Shown: piece by piece, positions 52,208 through 60,156 of the stretch
How positions within the stretch are numbered: the stretch's first letter is position 1
How the letters are laid out: each line of letters begins with the position of its first letter
Assembly: GCA_900547295.1 (NCBI GenBank)
Contig: URGK01000003.1
Location: 1 to 64,000, forward strand
Length of the DNA stretch: 64,000 nt
Reading direction: 5' to 3'
Source of the DNA: an uncultured Eubacteriales bacterium
Lineage (GTDB): Bacteria; Bacillota; Clostridia; Peptostreptococcales; Anaerovoracaceae
Translations under genes and position numbers: made by a program
The notes under the pieces: generated by a model
Told to the model about the DNA's origin: nothing
Seen by the model: only the letters and a program-made list of their open reading frames with translations
Database searches by the model: none

Positions 52208-53144
52208 ATGAAAAATGCAGGGAAATTTGTATTGCCTCTGTGCATGATACTGTGCTTTCTTCTTTTTGACACGGCGATTTTTTTGATATTCACAAAACCC
52301 TGTCTGTCTGACAGAAGCCGGGGCATGCAGGCAAAATCAATAGAGCTTGATAAATATCTGCCCTTTGAGGAGAATTCCGAGATAGTAAAAGTTGATTCGG
52401 AATATAAATTAAACGGAAATTTGCCGGTAATAGACGGAGCAGCGGCATTGTATCCTGTTTTTTCCGCATTTGCAAATGCTCTGTATCCGGAAAATCAGGT
52501 GATTTTTGACGGAAAAAACTTTATGCCGGGGAGCAAGCTTCAGATGAACAATACACGTGAAGCCTATAAGGAGGTAGTTGACGGAACAGCTGATATAGTA
52601 TTCTGTGCAGCGCCGTCAGAAGAACAGCTTGCCTATGCCAAGAAAAAAGGCGTGAAGCTTGAACTGGTTCCTATAGGCTCGGAAGCTTTTTTTTTATCGT
52701 GAATTCGTCAAATCCGGTTAAAGGGCTTACCGTTGAACAGATAAAGGGGGTTTACAACGGAACATATAAATTCTGGTCGCAGGTCGGAGGAGACAGAAGT
52801 CCGATAAATCCTTTACGGCGAAATGAAGGCAGGCAATGCTTTCTTTTATGAACGGTGAGGAAATGAAGGCAAATCCCTTTGGCATTTTCGGCAGATCCAT
52901 AGGATTTTCCTTCAGATATTATGTCAAGGACGTGGTAAAAAAGGGAAATGTCAGGATGCTGTCGATAGACGGGGTATATCCTAATATAAAAAATATTGCC
53001 AATGGAAGCTATCCTGTCGTAGCAAATTTTTACGCTGTATACGATAAAGCAAACAGCAATCTGAATGTTGGGAAATTCGTTGATTGGGTTCTGTCGGAGG
53101 AAGGGCAGGAAATTGTGAAAAAGACGAGATATGTGCCGCTATAG
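52208..53144 (+). pseudogene. PstS-like substrate-binding lipoprotein/secreted protein with two frameshifts
   Basis: The first frame has a signal-like segment (FVLPLCMILCFLLFDTAIFL) and the PstS-type start of the binding domain (VIDGAAALYPVFSAFANALY; DGTADIVFCAAPS). It fails in a run of nine T at 52687-52695; one more T would give FFFIVNSSNPVKGLTVEQI. That second frame fails again near 52830 after NEG, where about ten bases of a Gly/Ser loop seem lost, and resumes AMLSFMNGEEMKANPFG in a third frame to 53144. Anion-binding (phosphate-like) proteins have this fold. Two independent lesions make inactivation likely, though the homopolymer shift could be an error. Confidence 0.8.
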
Positions 53145-53170
53145 CAAAATAGAACAAATTATATAGAAGG

Positions 53171-53310
53171 GCCGGGTAGTAAATTGTATGCTATCCGGCG
53201 ATTTTATTATGCAGGATATCTCAACGGAAGCACATTGAGAAGAGGCGTTCTTTAAGGTCGGCATAGGAGAACAGGAACCTTTCGTTCTGTCCGGTATACT
53301 TCTTTATTTC
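53171..53310 (+). repeat. Terminator plus three-hairpin intergenic element, diverged copy C
   Basis: GCCGGGTAG/CTATCCGGC terminator-like hairpin (53171-53199), then ATTTTATTATGCAGGATATC, CACATTGAGAAGAGGCG and a final GGAGAACAGGAAC/GTTCTGTCC hairpin (about 53267-53293). Order and spacing follow copies A and B but hairpin 1 is reduced. It follows the PstS-like pseudogene. Confidence 0.5.
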
Positions 53311-53432
53311 GTATGCGTGGCTGCAATCAATTTATGCAGGGCAACATAAAAGCAGCAGAAAAAATAGCTTCGGAATTTTTAGAATTGTTGTAAAATGAAC
53401 GTATTTTTGCAATAATGACATGTAAACGTCTA

Positions 53433-53450
53433 TTGGCATATATGTTGCAT
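53433..53450 (+). promoter_or_regulatory. Sigma-54 (-24/-12) promoter of the symporter operon
   Basis: TTGGCATATATGTTGCAT: GG and GC separated by 10 bases, near-consensus. It lies 51 bases before the start at 53501. The activator is probably encoded at 55904-57628. Confidence 0.85.
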
Positions 53451-53500
53451 TAACACATAGATACAGTATGATTTTCGAAAAAGGACGGAGGTAGAAGAAA

Positions 53501-54106
53501 ATGAAATCATTGACACAAGGAAAGTACGAATATGTATTGCCTGCAACTTTTAGTGATGAGGAGGCTCTTGAGCTTAAAATGAACAAAATTCACCCCAAAA
53601 TATTTGGGATATTCTGCCCTGTCAAATATGAGTTGAAGCATTCGGAAAAAGTACAGGTTCCATACTTGTTTTTGGTTTTTGATTATCGTTTGATACGTAG
53701 CCGGGAAAGCATATCAAAAAACACTTTGGGCAGATTTGACCGCGAGGGGCAAATAGGAATTATATATGATTTGAATGAAGCGCACCCTTTTCATTATGAT
53801 CTGCTCGATGACCTGGGTCTGATACGCAAAAAGCAGGAAAGGCTTGAAGGAAGAATATTAAAACCTGCATGCTCCATAGATGAAGCCGTGGAGGCGAGCA
53901 AAGAGTGTGCAAAATGGGAGTACCTGAAAAGAGCTTTTCATGCCGTCCCGCAAATTACGGTTGCCAGAAAACAGATGTTTTACAGAGAGGCAATTAAATT
54001 AGAGCTTGAAAGTAATGGTAAGCAATATATCAAATACGCCTACAAAGATAACTTTGGAACTGAAAACGAACACGTTAGCGGACTTAAAGTAAGACTTCAG
54101 GTTTGA
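53501..54106 (+). CDS. Conserved-looking cytosolic protein of unknown function (201 aa)
   Basis: I do not recognise the family. ACGGAGG lies before the ATG. There is no signal peptide or membrane segment. The sequence alternates strands and helices, with motifs KYEYVLPATFSDEEALELK and DYRLIRSRESISKNTLGRFD. It is the first gene after a sigma-54 promoter and is 16 bases before a sodium:solute symporter, so it is part of the catabolic module, perhaps as an enzyme or accessory for the imported compound. The absence of nucleotide-binding or metal motifs leaves its role open. Confidence 0.65.
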   Translation: MKSLTQGKYEYVLPATFSDEEALELKMNKIHPKIFGIFCPVKYELKHSEKVQVPYLFLVFDYRLIRSRESISKNTLGRFDREGQIGIIYDLNEAHPFHYDLLDDLGLIRKKQERLEGRILKPACSIDEAVEASKECAKWEYLKRAFHAVPQITVARKQMFYREAIKLELESNGKQYIKYAYKDNFGTENEHVSGLKVRLQV

Positions 54107-54122
54107 AGGAGGGATTGTATCT

Positions 54123-55577
54123 ATGGTTGATTTTAAAGAATTATGGGGTGTCTTTGACTGGGCGGTTCTGGCACTTTATTTCATCGGTGTCATGAGCGTG
54201 GGCTTCGTCATGCACCGTAAGGCAAGCAAGAATTTCAAAAGCTTTTTTGTTGCTTCAAGAAGACTGACAATACCTGTACTTATTGGTGTGGCAGGGGCGG
54301 CATGGTATGACTCCTGGACGATTGTAGGTCTCGGAGAATTGGGAAGTACCCTGGGAATTTCGATAATACTTTTCTATGTGGTTCCGGGAGCTGTTCTAAG
54401 ACTTCCGCTGGCATTGTGGATAGGACCGATTACAAGAGAAAAACTGCCCGACTGGGTTATCACTCTGCCGGATATGATAAAGTTTTTCTACAATAAAACC
54501 TCGGGAGTATTGTCAAGTATTGTTCCTATGGCGTCAATTCTCTACTGCTGTGCGTTATTGTTTGCGGCAGGTGATGTTCTTCATATGGTATCCGGAATGC
54601 CGATATGGCTGGCAATGGTAATAGGCGGATTTGCAATAATTCTCTATACTACAATGGCCGGAATGTGGGCGCTGGCAGTTACAGACCTGATTCAGTTTGC
54701 GGTTATGACAGTTTCCGCAGGAGCTGTGCTCTTTGGAATTATTTCATACTACGGAAGCGGCGGAGTCCTTTGCGATGCGGTGATGGCAAGCGATCCTCTC
54801 AAGCTGAGTATCGTGGGGCATCAGACCTTCGGCACAGCAATAGGCTACATACTGTCGGCAGCGGCAATGTACGTAAATGCACAGTCGTATCAGCGCTTCG
54901 GAGCAGCAAAGGGCGGCGGAGAAGTCAAGGTGGCATATACATTAATGCTGATGATAGGAACAATTTTCAGCGCTGTAATGGTAATCGTGGGAATGACATC
55001 ATCTGTTCTTTTCCCGGATGCGGCGACAGCTTCGGAAGGATTCTGGGGAACCGTATTCACGGTACTTCCTCCGGGAGCAAGAGGATTGTTTGTAGCGGCA
55101 CTGATTGCGGCAGTAATGTCGACGGTAAGTGCGGACATGCTCTTTACGGGAGGAATTCTTGTAAAGAATATCTATCAGGATATTTTTAAGCCTGATCTGA
55201 GCGACGAAGGTGTTCTTAAGGGCAGCAGAATAATGATTGTAATTCTGGGATTGTTCATAATAGTAGGAACTTATCTCTGGAGAAACGGTATAGGAAATGC
55301 ATGGACAATCATAGGCGGTTTCCAGGTAGCGGTATTCCTGATTCCTATCCTCGGCGGATTCTTCTACAAGAAAAAGACTCCGATGGGAGGTACTATAGGA
55401 ATAATCGCAGGAATCATATTCTATGCAGTATGGCAGTTTATATTAGGTGTTCCTAATGGATTCCCTTCAAGTGTTGCAACTTGGATTTTCGGAGGAATTA
55501 TATACTTCATAGCATGTAAGGCAACATATGGTTCTTATGAAAAATCACAGATAGAAAAGGCAAAAGGAGGAAAATAA
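54123..55577 (+). CDS. Sodium:solute symporter (SSS family)
   Basis: 484 residues, about 13 membrane segments. The family signature is visible in FFVASRRLTIPVLIGVAGAAW (start of SSS core), GDVLHMVSGM, and ALIAAVMSTVSADMLFTGG, whose Ser/Thr residues line the sodium site. The family imports proline, pantothenate, sugars, carboxylates or betaines with sodium. Combined with the four-gene dehydrogenase downstream, an amino or N-methylated acid such as proline, hydroxyproline or betaine is plausible inference. AAGGAGGG precedes the start. Confidence 0.92.
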   Translation: MVDFKELWGVFDWAVLALYFIGVMSVGFVMHRKASKNFKSFFVASRRLTIPVLIGVAGAAWYDSWTIVGLGELGSTLGISIILFYVVPGAVLRLPLALWIGPITREKLPDWVITLPDMIKFFYNKTSGVLSSIVPMASILYCCALLFAAGDVLHMVSGMPIWLAMVIGGFAIILYTTMAGMWALAVTDLIQFAVMTVSAGAVLFGIISYYGSGGVLCDAVMASDPLKLSIVGHQTFGTAIGYILSAAAMYVNAQSYQRFGAAKGGGEVKVAYTLMLMIGTIFSAVMVIVGMTSSVLFPDAATASEGFWGTVFTVLPPGARGLFVAALIAAVMSTVSADMLFTGGILVKNIYQDIFKPDLSDEGVLKGSRIMIVILGLFIIVGTYLWRNGIGNAWTIIGGFQVAVFLIPILGGFFYKKKTPMGGTIGIIAGIIFYAVWQFILGVPNGFPSSVATWIFGGIIYFIACKATYGSYEKSQIEKAKGGK

Positions 55578-55784
55578 ATGTCAGATAAACATAATAAAAT
55601 GGGAAATATTTGCGCAGCACTTTGTGTAATTGTTTGTATCCTGCTTATGATTGGACTTGTTTTGGCTCCGACATCTTTGTTCATTCTGTTGGGAATAGGA
55701 AATCTTATAGCGGGACCTGCCTGTCTGGTGGGATATCTGATAGAAGTGAAACAGGGAGTATTCTCCGGCGAAGATGAGGAGTAG
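55578..55784 (+). CDS. Small membrane partner of the symporter (68 aa)
   Basis: The start codon follows the symporter stop directly, with AAAGGAGG inside the symporter end, so translation is coupled. Two hydrophobic segments (about 9-29 and 32-53) and an acidic tail (SGEDEE). It resembles in style the small subunits accompanying PanF-type symporters, but I cannot assign a family. Confidence 0.6.
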   Translation: MSDKHNKMGNICAALCVIVCILLMIGLVLAPTSLFILLGIGNLIAGPACLVGYLIEVKQGVFSGEDEE

Positions 55785-55807
55785 CCAATATAATATATCA
55801 AACGTAG

Positions 55808-55843
55808 TATAAAGAGCGCACCTTTTTGAGTGCGTTCTTTATA
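55808..55843 (+). terminator. Intrinsic terminator after the symporter operon
   Basis: TATAAAGAGCGCAC/GTGCGTTCTTTATA, one G-U pair and an 8-base loop. Confidence 0.85.
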
Positions 55844-55903
55844 TTTTCGTGATATTATATAAAAGAAAGGGTTTTGTTAGAAAAGTAAAAATACGGAGGA
55901 GCT

Positions 55904-57628
55904 ATGGACAATAAAATTTCAAAGCAAATAAAAAATATTATATCAAGCAGCGAATTATATACAGACTTTATTTTTGACGATACCATAGGAGTTGTGCTTT
56001 ACGACAGGAAGAGTGAAACTGTTGTATTTGCCAATAAAACTGCTTTGAATATGCTCAGAGTCACTACATCAAAAGAAAAAACGTCATTAAGTGAATTTCT
56101 TGATGATAATGAGCTTGAAGTCATTAGAGGAAACAAATCCGTCAACCTTGTAATGTATGGCCAAAGTATTGATGTAAGGAAATTGAAAACCTCACATGAA
56201 AAATACAGCTGGCTTATATTGCAAGACAACAGTGAACAGTACAGAGTCCGGCATTTACTGAAAGTAGCAGATGAACTTAACAGCAAATTCAGAAATTCTC
56301 TGAATTCCTACAGCGAGGATTCTTTAATGATAACCGATAAGGATGGTATTTTCAGGTTTGTGGGAAAAGACATATATGAAACCTGCGGTGTCAGCAGGGA
56401 ATATATATTAAACAAAAGTGTATATGAACTGGAGGCTGAGAAGCTTTTTTATCCGTCGGTTTCCGCAAGGGTTCTGAGAGAAAAGAAATCTCAGGTGGTT
56501 ATACAGAATACAGCAAAGGGCAAGGAGGTTATTTCTCTTGGTATTCCTACATTTGATGATGTCGGAGAGCTTAAAGAAGTAATCTCGGTTACAACGGACT
56601 GCAGCCCTCTGCTGGATTTGGGGAAAGCTCTCGCGAAGGACGGACACCTTATGCATGACAAAATAGAAGCTCCCGATGAAATTGAAGATATTATCACATG
56701 TGATGACAAAATGTATCAGGTGGAGTCGCTAATCAGACTGATTGCTCCGACAGATTCGCTTGTTATGATATCAGGAGAGACAGGAACAGGGAAGGAACTG
56801 ATTGCAAGAAGCATATATAATTTAAGTGACAGAAGAAAAATGCCTTTTGTTGCCGTCAACTGCGGAGCAGTTTCCGAAAGCATTATAGAGTCAGAGCTTT
56901 TTGGATACGAGCCGGGTTCATTTACGGGGGCGAGCAGCGTGGGCAAAATCGGTTTGATAGAGGCGGCAAACGGAGGAACATTATTTCTTGATGAAGTCGG
57001 TGATTTGCCTGTCAGCCAGCAGGTAAAGCTGCTTCGAATGTTACAGGAAAAAACCATAATGAGGGTAGGGAGTACGGAAGAGGTTCCGGTAGATGTGCGC
57101 GTCATTGCCGCAACAAATATTAAGCTTGAAGAAGCGGTTGCGGAAGGGAGATTCAGAGAGGATCTTTATTACAGGCTGAATGTGGTTCCCATAAATATTC
57201 CTCCGCTCAGAGAGCGCCGCGAAGATATCGTGTTGCTCGTTAAGGCATTTCTTAAGGAATACAATTTAAAACACGGCAAAAATAAGATAATTGCAAAGGA
57301 CGTAATGCAGCTGCTGAAGGATTACTCATGGCCGGGTAATGTCAGAGAGCTCAGGAATACTGTCGAACGTCTTGTACTAACAACAAGGGAAGAGAAAATC
57401 ACGTCGGATATGCTGCCGGCAAAATTTACGAAAAGCAGCAAGGAGGGAAAAAGCTGTATTACGGTAAATGAAATAATTACTATCAGCGAAGCCTTCGAGG
57501 AAGTCGAAAAGCAGCTTATCGGTCTGGCGATGAAGCAATATACCACTATGACGGAGATAGCACAGGCTCTTGATGTAAATCAATCGACGATTTCACGGAA
57601 AATAGCAAAATACGGTCTCAAAGTATAA
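55904..57628 (+). CDS. Sigma-54-dependent enhancer-binding activator, GSFTGA variant (574 aa)
   Basis: The N-terminal 250 residues include two PAS-like sensor regions (about 15-110 and 130-240). The AAA+ domain has Walker A SGETGTGKELIARSI (about 288-302), Walker B GTLFLDEVGDLP and arginine-finger segment RFREDLYYRLNV. The loop contacting sigma-54 reads GSFTGA, not GAFTGA, a Ser for Ala change. The C-terminus is a Fis-type helix-turn-helix (MTEIAQALDVNQSTISRKI). It lies between the symporter operon and the dehydrogenase operon, both with -24/-12 promoters, and presumably activates both in response to substrate. Confidence 0.93.
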   Translation: MDNKISKQIKNIISSSELYTDFIFDDTIGVVLYDRKSETVVFANKTALNMLRVTTSKEKTSLSEFLDDNELEVIRGNKSVNLVMYGQSIDVRKLKTSHEKYSWLILQDNSEQYRVRHLLKVADELNSKFRNSLNSYSEDSLMITDKDGIFRFVGKDIYETCGVSREYILNKSVYELEAEKLFYPSVSARVLREKKSQVVIQNTAKGKEVISLGIPTFDDVGELKEVISVTTDCSPLLDLGKALAKDGHLMHDKIEAPDEIEDIITCDDKMYQVESLIRLIAPTDSLVMISGETGTGKELIARSIYNLSDRRKMPFVAVNCGAVSESIIESELFGYEPGSFTGASSVGKIGLIEAANGGTLFLDEVGDLPVSQQVKLLRMLQEKTIMRVGSTEEVPVDVRVIAATNIKLEEAVAEGRFREDLYYRLNVVPINIPPLRERREDIVLLVKAFLKEYNLKHGKNKIIAKDVMQLLKDYSWPGNVRELRNTVERLVLTTREEKITSDMLPAKFTKSSKEGKSCITVNEIITISEAFEEVEKQLIGLAMKQYTTMTEIAQALDVNQSTISRKIAKYGLKV

Positions 57629-57653
57629 AAAGCTATGATAAAAAACAAATTGA

Positions 57654-57702
57654 AAGGTGCAATATTTGGAAAATCTATTACCCAATACAGCACCTCTTTT
57701 TT
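57654..57702 (+). terminator. Terminator after the sigma-54 activator
   Basis: AAGGTGC pairs with GCACCT, with inner TATT/AATA pairing, followed by T7 after one C. Confidence 0.7.
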
Positions 57703-57721
57703 TATGCAGCAAAATCGGCTA

Positions 57722-57737
57722 TTATGCACCACAGCAT
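57722..57737. promoter_or_regulatory. Inverted repeat TATGC-N6-GCATA, candidate activator site
   Basis: It lies about 95 bases upstream of the second -24/-12 promoter of this module, the right distance for an enhancer. It is short, so this is tentative. TTTATGCAG nearby also occurs upstream of the promoter at 53433 (about 53331). Confidence 0.35.
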
Positions 57738-57831
57738 ACAGTATCTTTATTTGCGGCCGGCATTTGCCCGGCTGATCCCGGCACAGCTTGAAAAATCAAC
57801 GGATTATAAAAAAAGAAATTTGCAATGTGTA

Positions 57832-57848
57832 TGGCATGGTAATTGCTT
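57832..57848 (+). promoter_or_regulatory. Sigma-54 (-24/-12) promoter of the dehydrogenase operon
   Basis: TGGCATGGTAATTGCTT has GG and GC 10 bases apart and the TTGC box. It lies about 95 bases before the start at 57944. Confidence 0.85.
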
Positions 57849-57943
57849 TATATAGATATGCAATAACAAATTAACGAAGCATTTATGAATTGAGCGGTGC
57901 GCTTTAGCAAGGAAATAATAAAGAGCAGTAGCAGGAGGTACAA

Positions 57944-58261
57944 ATGAGAATACCTAAACATCCCATATTGGGAACCTACCAAAAAGGAGAAAAAATACGT
58001 TTTTATCTGGACGGAAAGGAAATGTACGGCTATGAAGGGGATACAATAGCAGCAGCACTGATGGCTGCAGGTGTTACAACCCATCGTCATACGAGAAAAA
58101 AAGGAACTCCCCGGGGAATATTTTGTGCCATAGGCAGATGCACAGATTGCGTCATGGTTGTTGACGGACAGATAAATGTACGTACATGTATCACTCCTCT
58201 GAAGGAAGGAATGCAGGTTCAGACACAGTATGGACTTTCGGCAAAGGAGGAAACAAAATGA
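57944..58261 (+). CDS. [2Fe-2S] subunit of a flavin-dependent amine/amino-acid dehydrogenase (HcnA-like)
   Basis: 105 residues. A Fer2_4 domain with cysteines in GIFCAIGRCTDCVMVVDG and RTC gives a C-x4-C-x2-C...C plant-type cluster. The N-terminal HPILGTYQKGEKIRFYLDG is typical of the small subunit in sarcosine oxidase, D-hydroxyproline dehydrogenase and HcnABC complexes. AGGAGG precedes the ATG. It overlaps the next gene by 4 bases (ATGA). Confidence 0.85.
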   Translation: MRIPKHPILGTYQKGEKIRFYLDGKEMYGYEGDTIAAALMAAGVTTHRHTRKKGTPRGIFCAIGRCTDCVMVVDGQINVRTCITPLKEGMQVQTQYGLSAKEETK

Positions 58262-59817
58262 AGCGATATGATTTAATTGTAATCGGTGCGGGGCCGGCAG
58301 GGTTATCAGCTGCTATCGAAGGCGCCAAGGCAGGAATGAGAACGGCAGTCTTTGATGAAAACGAAAAGCCGGGAGGTCAGCTGTTCAAGCAGATTCACAA
58401 GTTTTTCGGTTCAAAGGAGCATCATGCCAAGATAAGAGGCATTAATATCGGGACAGAGCTTCTTGAAGAAGCGGAAAATGTCGGAGTAGAGGTACATTTG
58501 TCTTCCACGGTAATGGGTATATTTCCGGAAAAATGCATTTCCGTTGATAACGGCAGCTATATAGAAACCTTCAGAGCTAATTCAATAGTAGTGGCTACAG
58601 GGGCAGCAGAGAAAATGATTCCGTTCAGGGGATGGACGCTGCCGGGTGTAATGGGGGCAGGAGCAGCTCAGACAATGATGAATCTTCACGGAGTTCAGCC
58701 GGGGCAGAAAATCGTTATGGTTGGAACAGGAAATGTCGGCCTTGTTGTCAGTTTCCAGCTTATTCAGGCAGGCTGCAAGGTTGAAGCACTGATTGATGCT
58801 GCCCCTAAAATCGGCGGTTACGGCGTCCACGCTGCTAAAGTTGCGCGTACGGGAGTTCCGTTTTATCTTTCTCATACCATTGTTGAAGCAAAAGGAAAAG
58901 ATCATGTGGAAAAGGTTGTAATAGCTGAAGTGGATGAACATTTTGTGCCTGTTTCGGGGACGGAAAAAGAAATCGAGGCAGATACGGTTTGCGTTGCCGT
59001 CGGATTGAATCCTATGAGTCAGGTTGTGAGAACCGCAGGAGTAAAAACTTCGCCTGTAGGCGGTATTGTTCCTGTCTGTGACGAGTTCGGGGAGACCTCA
59101 ACGCCGGGAATTTTCGCTGCGGGAGATGTGTCCGGAATCGAGGAGGCAAGCTCGGCAATGATTGAAGGGCATATAGCGGGAGCCGCGGCGGCAAAATTTA
59201 CGGGATACATGGAAGAAGAAGAGTATGAAAAGAAAACAAAGGAATTTCTTGCTGCGCTTGATACACTCAGACAGGGCATGTTTGCCCCACAGAACAAAGG
59301 CAAGGATATAAAAGAAACCGACGAAGGGCTTCCTGTATCCTGTTCATTGCTTCAAAAGGGTTATATGGATGATAAGGAAATGGAAACATATCCCGGATAC
59401 AGGCATGGAAAGGGGGTTCATCCTGTAATTGAATGTTCACAGAATATCCCGTGCAACCCGTGTCAGGATGCCTGCAAATTCGGATGTATCAGCGTAGGTG
59501 AAAGAATTACGGATCTTCCTGTTGTAAACCTTGAAGCAGGATGCAAAAACTGCGGCAAATGCGTTGCGGATTGTCCGGGACAGGCGATTTTCCTTGTTGA
59601 TGAGGAAAACAATACAGTAACATTGCCTTATGAATTCCTTCCGCTGCCGGAAGTCGGAACGAAGGGAAAAGCCCTCGGAAGAGACGGCAGGACACTGTGT
59701 GATGCAGAGATTATAGATGTAAAGGATCTTAAGGCTCTGGACAAAACACCGCTTCTTACAATGAAGGTGGAAGACGGGTACGCCATGACTGCACGCTTTT
59801 TCAGGGAGGAGGAGTAA
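58258..59817 (+). CDS. FAD/NAD(P) oxidoreductase subunit with C-terminal ferredoxin-like domain (HcnB-like)
   Basis: 519 residues. The N-terminal FAD motif is LIVIGAGPAGLSAAIEGAKA and the internal NAD-type motif is IVMVGTGNVGLVVSFQL (about 160-176). GIFAAGDVSGIEEAS ends the pyridine-nucleotide disulfide oxidoreductase fold. The C-terminal part (about 395-460) holds cysteines in CSQNIPCNPCQDACKFGC and CKNCGKCVADCPG, a ferredoxin-type iron-sulfur domain. In Clostridia such extra clusters suggest electron transfer to ferredoxin or another anaerobic carrier in place of oxygen. It is the central electron-transfer subunit of the complex. Confidence 0.88.
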   Translation: MKRYDLIVIGAGPAGLSAAIEGAKAGMRTAVFDENEKPGGQLFKQIHKFFGSKEHHAKIRGINIGTELLEEAENVGVEVHLSSTVMGIFPEKCISVDNGSYIETFRANSIVVATGAAEKMIPFRGWTLPGVMGAGAAQTMMNLHGVQPGQKIVMVGTGNVGLVVSFQLIQAGCKVEALIDAAPKIGGYGVHAAKVARTGVPFYLSHTIVEAKGKDHVEKVVIAEVDEHFVPVSGTEKEIEADTVCVAVGLNPMSQVVRTAGVKTSPVGGIVPVCDEFGETSTPGIFAAGDVSGIEEASSAMIEGHIAGAAAAKFTGYMEEEEYEKKTKEFLAALDTLRQGMFAPQNKGKDIKETDEGLPVSCSLLQKGYMDDKEMETYPGYRHGKGVHPVIECSQNIPCNPCQDACKFGCISVGERITDLPVVNLEAGCKNCGKCVADCPGQAIFLVDEENNTVTLPYEFLPLPEVGTKGKALGRDGRTLCDAEIIDVKDLKALDKTPLLTMKVEDGYAMTARFFREEE

Positions 59818-59820
59818 CGA

Positions 59821-60144
59821 ATGGAATACAAAGTAATTGATCGTACAAAGCCGTTGGGTGAATTCATTTCCGAGCCTGATGATGATTTGATTATTTGCAG
59901 ATGCGAAGAGATAACAAAGGGAGAAATCCGCAGAGCCGTACATGACGGAATGTTTACATTAAACGAAATCAAACGTTATCTGAGATCGGGTATGGGTCTG
60001 TGTCAGGGTCTGACCTGCGGTCTCAATGTAAAAAATATAGTGGCAAGGGAGCTTGAAGTGAGTCCTGCTGAATTAGAGGATACTACACCGAGATCTCCGG
60101 CAAGGCCGGTGGTTGCGAAAGTTTTTGCAGATAACAGAGAGTAA
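59821..60144 (+). CDS. BFD-like [2Fe-2S]-binding subunit
   Basis: 107 residues. A BFD-like fold with CRC near residue 24 (LIICRCEEITKGEI) and GLCQGLTC near 60, together four cysteines for one [2Fe-2S] cluster. In proteobacterial HcnB and related proteins this domain is fused to the flavoprotein; here it is a separate gene, 3 bases after the flavoprotein stop. It probably bridges electrons between the two flavin subunits. Confidence 0.85.
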   Translation: MEYKVIDRTKPLGEFISEPDDDLIICRCEEITKGEIRRAVHDGMFTLNEIKRYLRSGMGLCQGLTCGLNVKNIVARELEVSPAELEDTTPRSPARPVVAKVFADNRE

Positions 60145-60156
60145 GGAGAGCATCAG

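Noticed and set aside
53320..53350. tRNA-like or attachment site near the module border
   Set aside because: No cloverleaf and no duplicated attachment sequence or integrase gene was found.
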